Positions 10,168-20,382 of a DNA stretch of 64,000 bases are shown in pieces (positions within the stretch are counted from its first letter, which is position 1; every line of letters starts with the position of its first letter). Origin of the DNA: Marinobacterium lutimaris (GTDB taxonomy: Bacteria > Pseudomonadota > Gammaproteobacteria > Pseudomonadales > Balneatricaceae); the NCBI RefSeq assembly GCF_900108065.1, contig NZ_FNVQ01000006.1, forward strand, positions 124,001 through 188,000. Direction: 5' to 3'. The notes beneath the pieces are model-generated. The model worked only from the letters and a program-made list of their open reading frames with translations, made no database searches and was not told the origin of the DNA. The translations under genes were made by a program, and so were the position numbers.

Positions 10168-12296
10168 GCCCTGAGCAGGCCAACAAACCGGGCATGCCGC
10201 CGATAAGAGCGGCCGAGATGCAGACTCAGGATCTGCGTCGCCCGCTGGGCCCAAAAGCCACTCCTGACCGCGCCCCCGGCGCACGCTATGCGGTGTTCGG
10301 CGCCAGTGCCCTGCTGCTGGGCTTCGGCGGCTACGAGATGTATGGCGTGCTTTCGCTGGGGGGCACCACACCGCTGGAATGGGCGATGCTCGGCCTGTTC
10401 CTGATCACCTTTGCCTGGATAGCCCTCGCCGCCGTCAGCTCCGTCGCCGGATTTATCATCCTGCGCAAACGGGATCGCGCTAACAGCAGTAAGGGCCCGC
10501 TTAGGCTCGAAGCCAAGGGCCGCACCGCTGTTCTGGTGCCCTGTTACAACGAAAACCCCGCGTCGGTGGCCACCGCCATCGAAGCGATGGTGCGTGAGCT
10601 GGAGCAGCATGGCGCCAACTCAGGCTTCGACTGGTGCCTGCTGAGCGACACCCGGGACCCGCAAACCGCACTACAGGAAGAGGAGGCGGTCAGCCTGCTG
10701 CGCCAGCGTCTGGGGAACAGCAGCCGGATCTATTACCGCAGACGACTGGTCAATACCGACCGTAAATCCGGCAATGTGGCGGAGTTCTGCCGCAACTGGG
10801 GCAGTCACTACGACTACCTGCTGGTGCTCGATGCGGACAGCCTGCTCAGCGCCGAGGTGATCATCGAGCTGGCCAACAGAATCGACCGGGATCCCAACGC
10901 GGGCCTGATCCAGACGGTACCGCGTCTTGTCGGTGGCACCAGCCTGATCGCCCGCCTGCAGCAGTTTGCCAACGCGGTCTACGGACCGATTATCGCCACG
11001 GGCCTGGCACGCTGGGCCGGGTCGGAAGGTAATTTCTGGGGCCACAACGCAATCATCCGCCGCCAGGCGTTTATGGAATGCTGCGGCTTGCCGCACTTGA
11101 AGGGACGGGCCCCCTTTGGCGGCACAATTCTCAGCCATGACTTTGTCGAGGCCGCGCTGCTGAGGCGCTGCGGCTGGAAGGTGATCATCGCCGATGATCT
11201 GGAGGGTTCCTACGAGGAAAGCCCACCCTCCATCGTCGACCTGGCCGTGCGTGACCGGCGCTGGTGTCAAGGCAATCTTCAGCACTCCAAGGTGATCGGC
11301 AGCCGCGGCTTTCACTGGGTTAACCGCTTCCACTTGCTGACAGGCATCTTCTCTTATCTCTGCAGTCCGCTCTGGTTCGCGCTGATAGTGGTCGGCGTCA
11401 TGCTGGCATTACAGGCGCAGTACATTCGCCCCGAATATTTCGACAGCACCCTGTCCCTGTTTCCCTCCTGGCCGCGCCAGGACGCGCCCCGGGCGGTCAG
11501 GCTATTCCTGCTGACCATGCTGGTGCTACTGGTGCCGAAAATTCTCGGTATCGCCAGGGTACTGATGGACCCTGCGCAACGTCGTAGCCTGGGCGGCAGC
11601 GCCCGCACCCTGACCAGCATGTTGGCGGAGATCCTGCTGTCGGCAGCCATAGCGCCGATCATGATGTGTGTGCACTGTGGCGCGGTGTTTTCAACCCTGA
11701 TGGGCGGAGACAGCGGCTGGAACCCGCAACGCCGCGACGATGGCAGCCTGCCGTGGAAGCAACTGTTCTACCGCCACCGCTGGCATACCGTCATCGGCAT
11801 ACTGTTGACGCTGATCGCCTGGAACAACTCACCGGCGCTGCTGGCCTGGCTTTCGCCGGCGATCTTCGGGCTGCTGCTGGCTGCGCCTCTGTCGGCGCTG
11901 ACCTCATCTCTGTCGATTGGTCGCTGGTTTAAGGGCCGACAGATACTCGCCACCACGGAAGAGCTCAACGAGCCATCGATACTGCGTACCTACCGCAGCC
12001 TGGAACCGACAATCGAAGCCAAGCTTGCCTGCATCGCCCCCCTGGCCACACATTTCAGTGATCCCGCCCTGGTGCGTCGTCACGAGGCGCTGACACCCAC
12101 CTATGAAGGAACCCCGTTTAGCGCCGAAGAGGCCCTGGCGCGGGTGAAGATCATGGATGCGTCGAATCATCGCCAGGCGCTGGAATGGCTGAGCCAGAAG
12201 GAGCTGGATAAGGTACTGCTGACCCCCTATCTGTACCGGATGATGGTCTCGCTGGCACAGAACCCACGGACGCAGCTTGAGGCCAGAACCGGCTAA
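10164..12296 (+). CDS. opgH: glucan glucosyltransferase OpgH/MdoH
   Basis: OpgH, 710 residues, an inner-membrane processive family-2 glycosyltransferase that builds the beta-glucan backbone from UDP-glucose and sends it to the periplasm. Two N-terminal membrane segments (about residues 40-60 and 72-97) precede the cytosolic catalytic domain. Visible are the nucleotide-binding start (TAVLVPCYNENP), the DAD metal site in LVLDADSLLS and the acceptor-site motif DRRWCQGN. Several membrane spans follow (TGIFSYLCSPLWFALIVVG and later). OpgH is also a size-control factor via FtsZ in E. coli; this is not testable here. The last 4 bases overlap convergent dprA. Confidence 0.95.
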   Translation: MSPEQANKPGMPPIRAAEMQTQDLRRPLGPKATPDRAPGARYAVFGASALLLGFGGYEMYGVLSLGGTTPLEWAMLGLFLITFAWIALAAVSSVAGFIILRKRDRANSSKGPLRLEAKGRTAVLVPCYNENPASVATAIEAMVRELEQHGANSGFDWCLLSDTRDPQTALQEEEAVSLLRQRLGNSSRIYYRRRLVNTDRKSGNVAEFCRNWGSHYDYLLVLDADSLLSAEVIIELANRIDRDPNAGLIQTVPRLVGGTSLIARLQQFANAVYGPIIATGLARWAGSEGNFWGHNAIIRRQAFMECCGLPHLKGRAPFGGTILSHDFVEAALLRRCGWKVIIADDLEGSYEESPPSIVDLAVRDRRWCQGNLQHSKVIGSRGFHWVNRFHLLTGIFSYLCSPLWFALIVVGVMLALQAQYIRPEYFDSTLSLFPSWPRQDAPRAVRLFLLTMLVLLVPKILGIARVLMDPAQRRSLGGSARTLTSMLAEILLSAAIAPIMMCVHCGAVFSTLMGGDSGWNPQRRDDGSLPWKQLFYRHRWHTVIGILLTLIAWNNSPALLAWLSPAIFGLLLAAPLSALTSSLSIGRWFKGRQILATTEELNEPSILRTYRSLEPTIEAKLACIAPLATHFSDPALVRRHEALTPTYEGTPFSAEEALARVKIMDASNHRQALEWLSQKELDKVLLTPYLYRMMVSLAQNPRTQLEARTG

Positions 12297-13390
12297 CCGA
12301 TACGGGTAATCAGGCTTCCACGTAGTTCAATGTAACCCTCCAGCTCCAGCCGCATCAGTTGCTGCTGAAGTTGCGAGGGCTGCAGCGACAGCCGCTGCGC
12401 AAGGTCATCGAAGCTGATCGGGGCGAAGGGCACTGCGCTCAGTACCGGGTCATCCGTGGAGGGTTCGCCGGTCGCTTCCTCAGCCACCGCCTGCGGCAGC
12501 AGACTGCCCAGCAGAGGCGCCAGCTCCTCAATGATATGCGCGCTGGTCTCCACCAGCGTGGCTCCCTCACGGATCAGCGCGTGACAGCCTCTGCTGAGCG
12601 GGTTGTGAATTGAGCCGGGCAGGGCAAACACCTCACGTCCCTGTTCCAGGGCCTGCCGCGCCGTAATCAGCGACCCACTGCGCGGCGCCGCCTCCACGAC
12701 CAGAGTGCCTACACTGAGTCCGCTGATAATACGGTTACGGCGCGGAAAGTTCTGCGCCAGCGGCCTCGTTCCCGGTGGGTATTCCGAAACCAGCGCACCG
12801 CCGCCATCACGGATCTGTTGCGCCAGCTTCAAATTGACCGCCGGATAACAACGGTCCAGACCGGTACCGATAATTGCCAGGGTTTTACCGCCCGCATCCA
12901 GTGCTCCACGGTGCGCTGCAGTGTCTATGCCCCGCGCCAGACCGCTGTTTATCACCAAACCACCCGCAGCCAGATCGGTGGCGAAACGCGAAGCCTGGTT
13001 GATGCCGTCAGCACTGGCATGACGACTGCCCACTACCGCCAGCTGCGGCAGGCACAGGAGATCCGGATCACCATCAACCCAGAGCAGGATAGGCGGGTCA
13101 TGGATCTGTTTCAGCAGGTCAGGGTAAGCGGGAGAATCAAGGTTCAGGAGAGTCCAGCCACGCGCTTTGGCAAGCTCTGCCAGCTCGCTCGCGCGCTGGT
13201 AAAGATCGCCACCAGTACGGTAGCTGGCAATGGCATCCCGCACCTGGGGTTTGAGCCCCAGGGCAGCAGCCAGAGATTGATTGGAGAAAAGGTCGGGAGG
13301 CGCTACTCCTTCCACCCTGAGTCGTGCCAGCCTGGCGGGACCTATACCGGGTAGAAGACTTGCAGCGATCCATTCCCTTGGATCGCTCAT
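12293..13390 (-). CDS. dprA: DNA processing protein DprA (Smf)
   Basis: DprA, 365 residues, loads RecA on incoming single-stranded DNA during natural transformation. The extended Rossmann fold is clear: VVGSRHAS, the SGLARGIDTAAH motif, GTGLDRCYPAVN, and FPRRNRIISGLS, then LVVEAAPRSGSLITAR. An N-terminal SAM-like region and a C-terminal winged-helix (DprA_WH) domain complete it. Presence does not prove competence; most gammaproteobacteria keep this gene. It follows the LysM gene on the minus strand and ends 4 bases inside opgH. Confidence 0.94.
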   Translation of the reverse strand: MSDPREWIAASLLPGIGPARLARLRVEGVAPPDLFSNQSLAAALGLKPQVRDAIASYRTGGDLYQRASELAELAKARGWTLLNLDSPAYPDLLKQIHDPPILLWVDGDPDLLCLPQLAVVGSRHASADGINQASRFATDLAAGGLVINSGLARGIDTAAHRGALDAGGKTLAIIGTGLDRCYPAVNLKLAQQIRDGGGALVSEYPPGTRPLAQNFPRRNRIISGLSVGTLVVEAAPRSGSLITARQALEQGREVFALPGSIHNPLSRGCHALIREGATLVETSAHIIEELAPLLGSLLPQAVAEEATGEPSTDDPVLSAVPFAPISFDDLAQRLSLQPSQLQQQLMRLELEGYIELRGSLITRIG

Positions 13391-13423
13391 CGGGAAGATT
13401 CCTAAGTTTCGAGAAGCCCCTGA

Positions 13424-14467
13424 TCAGGGGGTTCTCAATTCGTCACCGACCTTGATCACGTTGGTGGCGCGCATCACCAAGCCATAGCTGACCTTGTCGA
13501 AGGCGCGGAATACCATCAGCTCGCCGGCACGCTCGGAGGGCAGCATCACCGTGTCGTTGGTGACCGGATCCTTGACCACTTCGCCTTTGTTGAAGACCGC
13601 AAACACGTTGCCGGTTTCAACCCCTTCGCGTTCGCCCACGTTGAGTGCAACCACATCGAACTGGCCGATCTGTTCGATGCCGCTGAGCACTTCCATGATC
13701 ACCGCGTTATCGAGATCCGGGCCAGCAGAGGGGTAGAACACAGAGTCGACACGCTGCTCGTCATTCGGAATAACCCGGTCACGGACGCGAACCTCTTTCT
13801 CGAAGGAGTCATAGAGGTCCATGGTCAGCACCTGGGTATCGTCATCGCGGGCAGTGATACGACCGTCAGCCACCTTGTCGAGCTCGTAACCGAGCAGCTC
13901 GTTGGTCATCGGATCATGGTAAGCGCGGGCCGGACGGTAAACACCCTGCTGGGAAACATCCTCAACCGGCACACCGCGGGCGTATACGCGGTCGCCTGCG
14001 CCGGCAACGATACGCTCGTTCTTGCCGCCGATGACGTAAGGAGCACGTTCCAGAATATCCTCATCAACCACCAGGTTCTGGTTGAGGAAAGCAGAGATAT
14101 CCTTCAGCGGAATCGCCGGGATAGCACGATCCAGCGGGGAGACGCGCGCTGTCGGGCTGAGCTTTTTGACGCCACGCTGCAGGCCGAGTCGCGGCTGACC
14201 ATCGACCCAGGTCAGATAAATAATATCGCCAGGGTAGATAAGGTGAGGGTTGTCGATCTGGGGATTTACATACCAGACGTCTGGCCATTTCCAGGGGGAT
14301 TTCAGGAAGTGTCCCGAAATATCCCAGAGCGTATCGCCTTTGACGACGACATACTCTGTCGGGTGACCTTCAGCGAGCTGGATCCGGTCTTCGCGGACCT
14401 CTGCCTGTGCCGGGCTGCCAAGCAGCAGAAATGCCGCTGTCAGCGACGCGCAAAGCATTCGGTTCAT
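13424..14467 (-). CDS. LysM-domain protein upstream of dprA
   Basis: Exported protein of 347 residues. A cleavable signal peptide (residues 1-22, ending AQA) is followed by a single LysM domain (about 37-87: EYVVVKGDTLWDISGHFLKS through NPHLIYPGDIIYL), which binds peptidoglycan glycan strands. The rest, about 230 residues, has no motif I recognise but repeats beta-rich segments. The same gene sits next to dprA and divergent from def in Pseudomonas (PA0020-type). Probably an envelope protein; activity unknown. Its 3' end holds a palindrome CCCCTGATCAGGGG at 13417-13430 that may end transcription. Confidence 0.88.
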   Translation of the reverse strand: MNRMLCASLTAAFLLLGSPAQAEVREDRIQLAEGHPTEYVVVKGDTLWDISGHFLKSPWKWPDVWYVNPQIDNPHLIYPGDIIYLTWVDGQPRLGLQRGVKKLSPTARVSPLDRAIPAIPLKDISAFLNQNLVVDEDILERAPYVIGGKNERIVAGAGDRVYARGVPVEDVSQQGVYRPARAYHDPMTNELLGYELDKVADGRITARDDDTQVLTMDLYDSFEKEVRVRDRVIPNDEQRVDSVFYPSAGPDLDNAVIMEVLSGIEQIGQFDVVALNVGEREGVETGNVFAVFNKGEVVKDPVTNDTVMLPSERAGELMVFRAFDKVSYGLVMRATNVIKVGDELRTP

Positions 14468-14560
14468 TCTTCAGTTCCCTTGTAATGCCAACGTCCTTCC
14501 GGTTGCGCCGGAATGGCGGATACCCGAGGCGTCTGAGCATGCATTAGACAACATTATCAG

Positions 14561-14566
14561 TATAAT
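14561..14566 (+). promoter_or_regulatory. candidate -10 element of the def operon
   Basis: TATAAT lies 61 bases before the def start in the LysM-def divergent gap. No good -35 hexamer is found at 16-18 bp; TTAGAC upstream is only 11 bp away. Supported only by the -10 match. Confidence 0.3.
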
Positions 14567-14626
14567 AGGCTGCATCTTACAATTCTCCATCCGACATGCC
14601 CGTCGAACAGCGTTTAAGCAGATACT

Positions 14627-15139
14627 ATGTCCAAACTCAAGATTCTTGAATTTCCTGATCCTCGACTACGCACTATCGCCGAACCCGTCGACGTTGTCGA
14701 TGACAGCATCAAGCTGCTGGTCGACGATATGTTCGAAACCATGTACGACGCACCGGGCATCGGCCTCGCGGCCACCCAGATCAACGTGCATAAGCGTATT
14801 GTCGTCATCGACCTGTCGGAAGACCAGTCTGAACCTCTGACCTTGATCAATCCCGAATATACGGTACTGGATCAAACTCTTGAAGAGATGCAGGAAGGTT
14901 GCCTGTCGGTGCCCGGCTTTTTCGACAACGTGGTGCGCCCACACAAAATACAGGTCACCTCGCTGAACCGCGATGGCGAAGAGCAGAACTTTGTCGCCGA
15001 CGGTCTGCTGGCGGTATGTATCCAGCATGAGCTCGACCACCTCAACGGTAAGCTGTTTGTAGATTACCTGTCGGGGCTGAAGCGTAACCGCATCCGCTCC
15101 AAGCTGGAAAAGAAACACCGCGCCGAAGCAGCCGGCTGA
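14627..15139 (+). CDS. def: peptide deformylase
   Basis: Peptide deformylase, 170 residues, removes the formyl group from nascent N-terminal fMet using a bound Fe2+. All three signature boxes are intact: GIGLAATQI (motif I), EGCLSVP (motif II with the metal-ligand cysteine) and HELDHLNG (motif III, HExxH-type metal ligands). Start ATG 14627 has no strong ribosome site in view. It precedes fmt, whose product adds the formyl group; the two are separated by a hairpin terminator at 15167-15194, so coupling may be only partial. Confidence 0.98.
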   Translation: MSKLKILEFPDPRLRTIAEPVDVVDDSIKLLVDDMFETMYDAPGIGLAATQINVHKRIVVIDLSEDQSEPLTLINPEYTVLDQTLEEMQEGCLSVPGFFDNVVRPHKIQVTSLNRDGEEQNFVADGLLAVCIQHELDHLNGKLFVDYLSGLKRNRIRSKLEKKHRAEAAG

Positions 15140-15166
15140 TTCCGGCCTGGCAAGCACCACTTTCAG

Positions 15167-15194
15167 ACAGGTTTGCTTCGGCAAGCCTGTTTTT
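15167..15194 (+). terminator. intrinsic terminator between def and fmt
   Basis: Stem ACAGGTTTGC / GCAAGCCTGT (one G-U pair) with a TTCG tetraloop, followed by a run of five T. It lies between the def stop and the fmt start, so fmt may rely on read-through or its own promoter. Confidence 0.75.
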
Positions 15195-15217
15195 CTATGC
15201 CCGAGACGAAACCGACC

Positions 15218-16168
15218 ATGACCCGCACGCCACTTCGAATCATCTTTGCCGGTACACCCGACTTCGCCGCCTCCAGCCTGGACGCCGTGCTGAAAACCGG
15301 GCACGAGGTGATCGCCGTCTACACCCAGCCGGACCGTCGCGCCGGTCGCGGTAAAAAGCTCACTCCCAGCCCGGTCAAGGCCCTGGCGCTGGAGAACGGT
15401 CTGCCGGTCTATCAGCCCCTGAGTCTGCGTGACGAGGAAGCTCAGGCCGAGCTGGCGGCCCTGAACGCAGACCTGATGATCGTGGTGGCCTACGGCCTGA
15501 TCCTGCCCCAGGCGGTGCTGGATACCCCGCGTCTTGGCTGTATCAATGTGCACGCCTCGCTGCTGCCGCGCTGGCGTGGCGCCGCGCCCATCGAGCGCGC
15601 CCTGCTGGCCGGCGATACGGAAACCGGTATTACCATCATGCAGATGGATGCGGGCCTGGATACCGGCGATATGCTCAGCATCTCACGCTGCCCGATCAAC
15701 CCCGAGGATACCGGTGGCGTCCTGCATGACCGACTGGCCCTGCTTGGCGCCGAAACGCTGGTGAATGCTCTCGATCCGTTGGCCGCTGGTGAGCTTACCC
15801 CTGAGCCCCAGGACGACGCCGGCGCCTGCTACGCCAGCAAGCTGGACAAAACCGAGGCTGAGCTGGAGTGGAGCAAAAGCGCCGCCGAGCTCGCCCTGCA
15901 GGTTCGCGGACTCAACCCGCGGCTGGTGGCCTACACTGAATCTGAAGAGCAGAAGCTCAAGGTCTGGAAGGCCAGCGCTGAAGACCAGGCTGCAGATGCA
16001 GAGCCCGGCACTATCCTCGAGCAGCGCCGCAACGCTCTGCTGGTGGCGACGGGGCAGGGCTGCCTGGCTCTGGAGGAACTGCAGTTGCCGGGCGGAAAGC
16101 CGCAGCCGGTATCTGCTCTGCTGAATGCGCACAGGGAGCGCTTTGCCGTCGGCAAGCGCCTGGGTTAA
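15218..16168 (+). CDS. fmt: methionyl-tRNA formyltransferase
   Basis: Fmt, 316 residues, formylates initiator Met-tRNA with 10-formyl-THF. N-terminal catalytic domain begins [12 protein letters not shown]; the loop [12 protein letters not shown] and the catalytic segment [17 protein letters not shown] are as in E. coli Fmt. The C-terminal OB-fold domain follows residue about 210. Start chosen at ATG 15218 by alignment to the family; ATG 15197 (7 residues longer) sits immediately after a terminator T-run and is less likely. Followed 6 bp later by rsmB. Confidence 0.96.
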   Translation: MTRTPLRIIFAGTPDFAASSLDAVLKTGHEVIAVYTQPDRRAGRGKKLTPSPVKALALENGLPVYQPLSLRDEEAQAELAALNADLMIVVAYGLILPQAVLDTPRLGCINVHASLLPRWRGAAPIERALLAGDTETGITIMQMDAGLDTGDMLSISRCPINPEDTGGVLHDRLALLGAETLVNALDPLAAGELTPEPQDDAGACYASKLDKTEAELEWSKSAAELALQVRGLNPRLVAYTESEEQKLKVWKASAEDQAADAEPGTILEQRRNALLVATGQGCLALEELQLPGGKPQPVSALLNAHRERFAVGKRLG

Positions 16169-16174
16169 GACAGA

Positions 16175-17494
16175 ATGAATATACGGGTTAGGGCGGCGAC
16201 ACTGATCGCCTCACTGCTGCAACAACGTGGCTCACTGAAATCCCTTCTGCCGGAAGCACTGGACGGTTGCGAACCCCGCGACCGTCCGCTGCTGCGCCAG
16301 CTCTGCTATGGCACCCTGCGCGACCTTTACCGGCTCGACAGCATCGCCGGCAAACTGCTCAAGCGACCATTTCGCGAACAGGACCAGGATCTGCGCGCTC
16401 TGCTGCTGATAGGCCTGTACCAGTTACGCTCCCTGCGCATTCCCGCCCACGCCGCCGTCAGCGAAACAGTCGATGGCGCCGAGCTGCTGAGCAAGGAGTG
16501 GGCCGGTAAGCTGATCAACGCCGTGCTGCGCCGCTACCAGCGCGAGCAGGATAAGATCGAGTCCGGTCTCGCTAATGACGAAGCCTTTCGCTGGAACCAT
16601 CCGGACTGGCTGATCGAAAAGCTCAAGCACAACTGGCCAGATCATTGGCAAGCGATCCTCGCTGCCAACGATAACCAGGCTCCGCTGACTCTCAGAGTTA
16701 ATAAACGCTTACTAACCCGAGAAGAAGCGCTGCAACAGCTTAGCGATGCCGGCATTGCGGCCACGCCCGGTGAGTTTTCAGCCGAGGCGATCACGCTGGC
16801 CGAAGCCCGGGATACCAGCGAGATACCCGGATTTGCCGAAGGCCGGTTCAGTGTTCAGGATGAAGCCGCCCAGCTTGCCAACCTGCTGCTCAACGCCGAG
16901 AAAGGCGATCGGGTGCTCGACGCCTGTGCCGCGCCAGGGGGCAAGCTCTGCCACCTGCTTGAGGCAAACCCAAGCCTGGGCGAAGTGGTCGCCGTGGAGA
17001 TGGAGCCCGTCAGGGTAGAGCGCACCCGCGATAACCTGGAGCGCCTGAAGCTGTCACACGAGTGCGTATTGCACCTGGGCGATGCCAGCGCCGGTGACTG
17101 GTGGGACGGCAAGCCGTTCGACCGCATCCTGGTCGACGCGCCCTGCAGCGGTACGGGAGTTATTCGTCGCAATCCCGATATCAAGCTGCTGCGTCGTAAC
17201 GAAGAGATTCTTGCGCTGGCCAACCTGCAGTTGAGCATCCTCAGCAACCTCTGGCGCATGCTCAAGCCCGGTGGCAGGCTGGTCTACGCGACCTGCTCGG
17301 TATTCCCACAGGAAAATGAGCGGATTATGCAACGCTTTGTTAAACTCCACGCCGATGCCCAGGCCGAGCCCGTACCGCTCGCATGCGGTATCGAACGCCC
17401 CTTCGGTCGTCAGCTGTTTCCGGTCGATGGCGGGCATGACGGTTTCTTCTACGCGATTCTGACAAAACAGCCCGACGCGGGCACAGACAAGTAA
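16175..17494 (+). CDS. rsmB: 16S rRNA (cytosine967-C5)-methyltransferase
   Basis: RsmB (Sun/Fmu), 439 residues, methylates C967 of 16S rRNA with SAM. N-terminal NusB-like RNA-binding domain (residues 1-140) precedes the methyltransferase. The SAM loop is DACAAPGGK; the catalytic cysteines lie in VDAPCSGTGVIRRNPD and in YATCSVFPQENE. Follows fmt by 6 bp and precedes trkA by 12 bp in one transcript, as in Pseudomonas and E. coli. Confidence 0.97.
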   Translation: MNIRVRAATLIASLLQQRGSLKSLLPEALDGCEPRDRPLLRQLCYGTLRDLYRLDSIAGKLLKRPFREQDQDLRALLLIGLYQLRSLRIPAHAAVSETVDGAELLSKEWAGKLINAVLRRYQREQDKIESGLANDEAFRWNHPDWLIEKLKHNWPDHWQAILAANDNQAPLTLRVNKRLLTREEALQQLSDAGIAATPGEFSAEAITLAEARDTSEIPGFAEGRFSVQDEAAQLANLLLNAEKGDRVLDACAAPGGKLCHLLEANPSLGEVVAVEMEPVRVERTRDNLERLKLSHECVLHLGDASAGDWWDGKPFDRILVDAPCSGTGVIRRNPDIKLLRRNEEILALANLQLSILSNLWRMLKPGGRLVYATCSVFPQENERIMQRFVKLHADAQAEPVPLACGIERPFGRQLFPVDGGHDGFFYAILTKQPDAGTDK

Positions 17495-17506
17495 CCGAGG
17501 CTCTGA

Positions 17507-18883
17507 GTGAAGATCATTATTCTGGGTGCCGGACAGGTCGGCGGCTCGCTCGCCGATCACCTTGCCAACGAAGCCAACGACATCACCGTAGTGGATACGG
17601 ACACCGGTCGTCTGCGCGAACTCCAGGACCGCCTGGACATACGTACCATCGAGGGCAAGGCCTCCTATCCCAGCGTACTTGATCAGGCCGGCGCCCAGGA
17701 CGCCGATATGCTGATCGCGGTGACCAACAGCGATGAGGTCAACATGATCGCCTGCCAGGTCGCGCAGACGCTGTTCAACGTACCGACCAAGATCGCCCGT
17801 GTCCGCGAGCATGACTACCTGCAGCGCAACAAGGCGATCTTTGACGCCAAGGCGATCCCCATCGACGTTTTGATCAGCCCGGAAGAGCTGGTCACCATGC
17901 ATATCAAGCGCATGATTCAGCACCCCGGTGCTCTGCAGGTGCTCGACTTTGCCGAGGGCCAGGCCCAGCTGGTGGCGGTCAAGGCGTATTACGGCGGTCC
18001 GCTGGTGGGTCGCGAGATCGCCTACCTGCGCGCGCACATGCCCAATATCGATACCCGCGTTGCTGCCATCTTCCGTCAGGACCGGCCGATCATCCCCACC
18101 GGGGATACGGTGATCGAGGCCGATGACGAGGTGTTCTTTATCGCCGCGCGCAACGACATTCGCGCCGTCATGAGCGAGCTGCGCCGCCTGGATAATCCGT
18201 ATAAGCGAGTGATTATCGCCGGTGGCGGTAACATCGGTGCACGCCTGGCCAGCACCATCGAAAACCAGATGCAGGTGAAGATCATCGAGCGCGATATCGG
18301 CCGCTGCAACCTGCTGGCACGACAGCTCGACAAGACCATCGTGCTGCATGGCAGCGCCTCCGACCGTGACCTGCTGCTGGAGGAGAACATTGAAGACACC
18401 GATGTGTTCTGCGCCCTGACCAATGATGACGAAGCCAACATCATGGCTTCCATGCTGGCCAAGCGTCTTGGTGTGCGCACCGTAATGACACTGATCAACA
18501 ACCCGGCCTACGTGGACCTGGTTCAGGGTGGGGCGATCGATATCGCGATCTCACCGCAGCAGACCACCATCGGCGCCCTGCTGACCCACGTTCGCCGCGG
18601 TGACGTGGCAGCGGTGCACTCTCTACGTCGTGGTGCTGCCGAAGCGCTGGAAGCGGTCGCACACGGAGATCCCCGGTCATCCAAGGTGGTTGGCCGCACC
18701 ATCGAAGAGATCGCGCTGCCGCCGGGCACCACCATCGGCGCCATTATCCGCAAGGACAAGGTGCTGATCGCTCACGACGATGTAGTGGTGGAAAACGGTG
18801 ATCACGTCATCCTGTTCCTGGTCGATAACCGCCGCATCAATGATGTGGAGCGGCTGTTCCAGGTCGGACTGACTTTCTTCTAA
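17507..18883 (+). CDS. trkA: Trk potassium uptake regulatory subunit TrkA
   Basis: TrkA, 458 residues, the cytosolic NAD(H)-binding gating subunit of the Trk K+ uptake system. It contains two RCK units: the first starts with [10 protein letters not shown] (residue 6 on), the second with [10 protein letters not shown] near residue 239, each followed by a TrkA-C domain. Start is GTG 17507, preceded at 6 bases by GAGG. The partner membrane subunit trkH follows 43 bp downstream, unlike E. coli where the two are apart. Confidence 0.97.
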   Translation: MKIIILGAGQVGGSLADHLANEANDITVVDTDTGRLRELQDRLDIRTIEGKASYPSVLDQAGAQDADMLIAVTNSDEVNMIACQVAQTLFNVPTKIARVREHDYLQRNKAIFDAKAIPIDVLISPEELVTMHIKRMIQHPGALQVLDFAEGQAQLVAVKAYYGGPLVGREIAYLRAHMPNIDTRVAAIFRQDRPIIPTGDTVIEADDEVFFIAARNDIRAVMSELRRLDNPYKRVIIAGGGNIGARLASTIENQMQVKIIERDIGRCNLLARQLDKTIVLHGSASDRDLLLEENIEDTDVFCALTNDDEANIMASMLAKRLGVRTVMTLINNPAYVDLVQGGAIDIAISPQQTTIGALLTHVRRGDVAAVHSLRRGAAEALEAVAHGDPRSSKVVGRTIEEIALPPGTTIGAIIRKDKVLIAHDDVVVENGDHVILFLVDNRRINDVERLFQVGLTFF

Positions 18884-18926
18884 GCAAAAGCTTACTCACA
18901 CGGATCAACCACAGCGAGCCTGGTAC

Positions 18927-20375
18927 ATGCATTTCAAAGTGATACTGCGCATCCTGGGTATCCTGCTGATGATCTTCAGCATTACCCAGCTTCCGCCCAT
19001 GGCGGTCTCGCTGTACTTCAATGATGGCGCGGTCCATGCCTTTGCCATCGCGTTCTTCATCACGCTGCTGACCGGCTTTTTGATCTGGATTCCGGTGCAC
19101 CAGGTGCGTCAGGACCTGCGCACCCGCGACGGCTTCCTGATCACGGTGCTGTTCTGGAGCGTGCTGGCCGCCGCTGGTAGCCTGCCGCTGCAGCTCTCCG
19201 AATCACCGCACCTGAGCTTTACCGATGCGATATTCGAGTCGCTTTCGGGGCTCACCACCACCGGTGCCACGGTGATGACCGGCCTGGATATGCTGCCGGA
19301 ATCGCTGCTCTATTACCGCCAGCAGCTGCAGTGGCTTGGCGGTATGGGGATTATCGTGCTGGCGGTAGCGATACTGCCGATGCTCGGCATCGGGGGTATG
19401 CAGCTTTACCGCGCCGAGACGCCGGGCCCGGTTAAGGACTCCAAGCTGACACCGCGTATCACCGAGACCGCCAAGGCGCTCTGGTATATCTACCTGTCAC
19501 TGACCATCGCCTGCGCGCTGGGCTACTGGGCTGCCGGCATGTCGCTGTTCGACGCCATCGGCCACAGCTTCTCTACCGTGGCCATCGGCGGTTTCTCCAC
19601 CCATGACGCCAGTATCGCCTACTTCAACAGCCCGGTGATCGAGGCGATCTGCGTGGTGTTCATGATCGTCTCCGGGGTCAACTTCGGTCTGCATTTCTTC
19701 GCCTGGCGCCAGAAAAGCCTGCTGCATTACTTCAAGGATCCCGAGTTCAAGTTCTACCTGACGCTGCTCGGTGTGATTACGCTGATCACCTTTGTCGCCT
19801 TGATCCTCAATGCGGTCTACGAGCCGCTGGAAGGGGTCCGCAGGGCCGTTTTCATGGTGGTATCGATCGCCACCACCACCGGCTTCAGCACCGCTGATTT
19901 CGCCCACTGGCCGGCAATGCTGCCGTTCATGCTGTTTGTGGCCGCGTTCGCCGGCGGCTGTGCTGGCTCGACCGGCGGCGGCATGAAGGTGATCCGTATA
20001 CTGCTGATCATCAAGCAGGGGCATCGCGAGCTGCTGCGCCTGATCCACCCCAGTGCGGTGATTCCGGTCAAGCTGGGGCGTCGCCCGATCAGTGACAATG
20101 TGCTGGAAGCGGTATGGGGATTTTTCTCGGTTTACCTGCTGGTGTTCGTGATCATGCTGATCGGTCTGCTGGCAACCGGACTGGACCAGGTGACGGCCTG
20201 GTCCGCGGTAGGAGCAACGCTGAACAACCTGGGGCCAGGTCTTGGCGGAGTGTCGCTGCACTATGGTGATCTGAACGACACCGCCAAGTGGATTCTCTGC
20301 CTGGCGATGCTGCTGGGCCGCCTCGAAGTATTTACCTTCCTGGTACTGCTGTCACCGGCCTTCTGGCGCCGCTAA
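18927..20375 (+). CDS. trkH: Trk potassium uptake channel subunit TrkH
   Basis: TrkH, 482 residues, the K+-translocating membrane subunit. About ten hydrophobic helices form four M1-P-M2 units; filter-loop glycines are visible in SLSGLTTTGAT, STVAIGGFSTHD, ATTTGFSTADF and the last repeat TLNNLGPGLGG. The GGCAGSTGGGMK stretch matches the conserved intramembrane loop. Works with TrkA encoded just upstream. The gene converges with the acyltransferase gene, with 7 bases between the stops. Confidence 0.96.
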   Translation: MHFKVILRILGILLMIFSITQLPPMAVSLYFNDGAVHAFAIAFFITLLTGFLIWIPVHQVRQDLRTRDGFLITVLFWSVLAAAGSLPLQLSESPHLSFTDAIFESLSGLTTTGATVMTGLDMLPESLLYYRQQLQWLGGMGIIVLAVAILPMLGIGGMQLYRAETPGPVKDSKLTPRITETAKALWYIYLSLTIACALGYWAAGMSLFDAIGHSFSTVAIGGFSTHDASIAYFNSPVIEAICVVFMIVSGVNFGLHFFAWRQKSLLHYFKDPEFKFYLTLLGVITLITFVALILNAVYEPLEGVRRAVFMVVSIATTTGFSTADFAHWPAMLPFMLFVAAFAGGCAGSTGGGMKVIRILLIIKQGHRELLRLIHPSAVIPVKLGRRPISDNVLEAVWGFFSVYLLVFVIMLIGLLATGLDQVTAWSAVGATLNNLGPGLGGVSLHYGDLNDTAKWILCLAMLLGRLEVFTFLVLLSPAFWRR

Positions 20376-20382
20376 CAGGGCT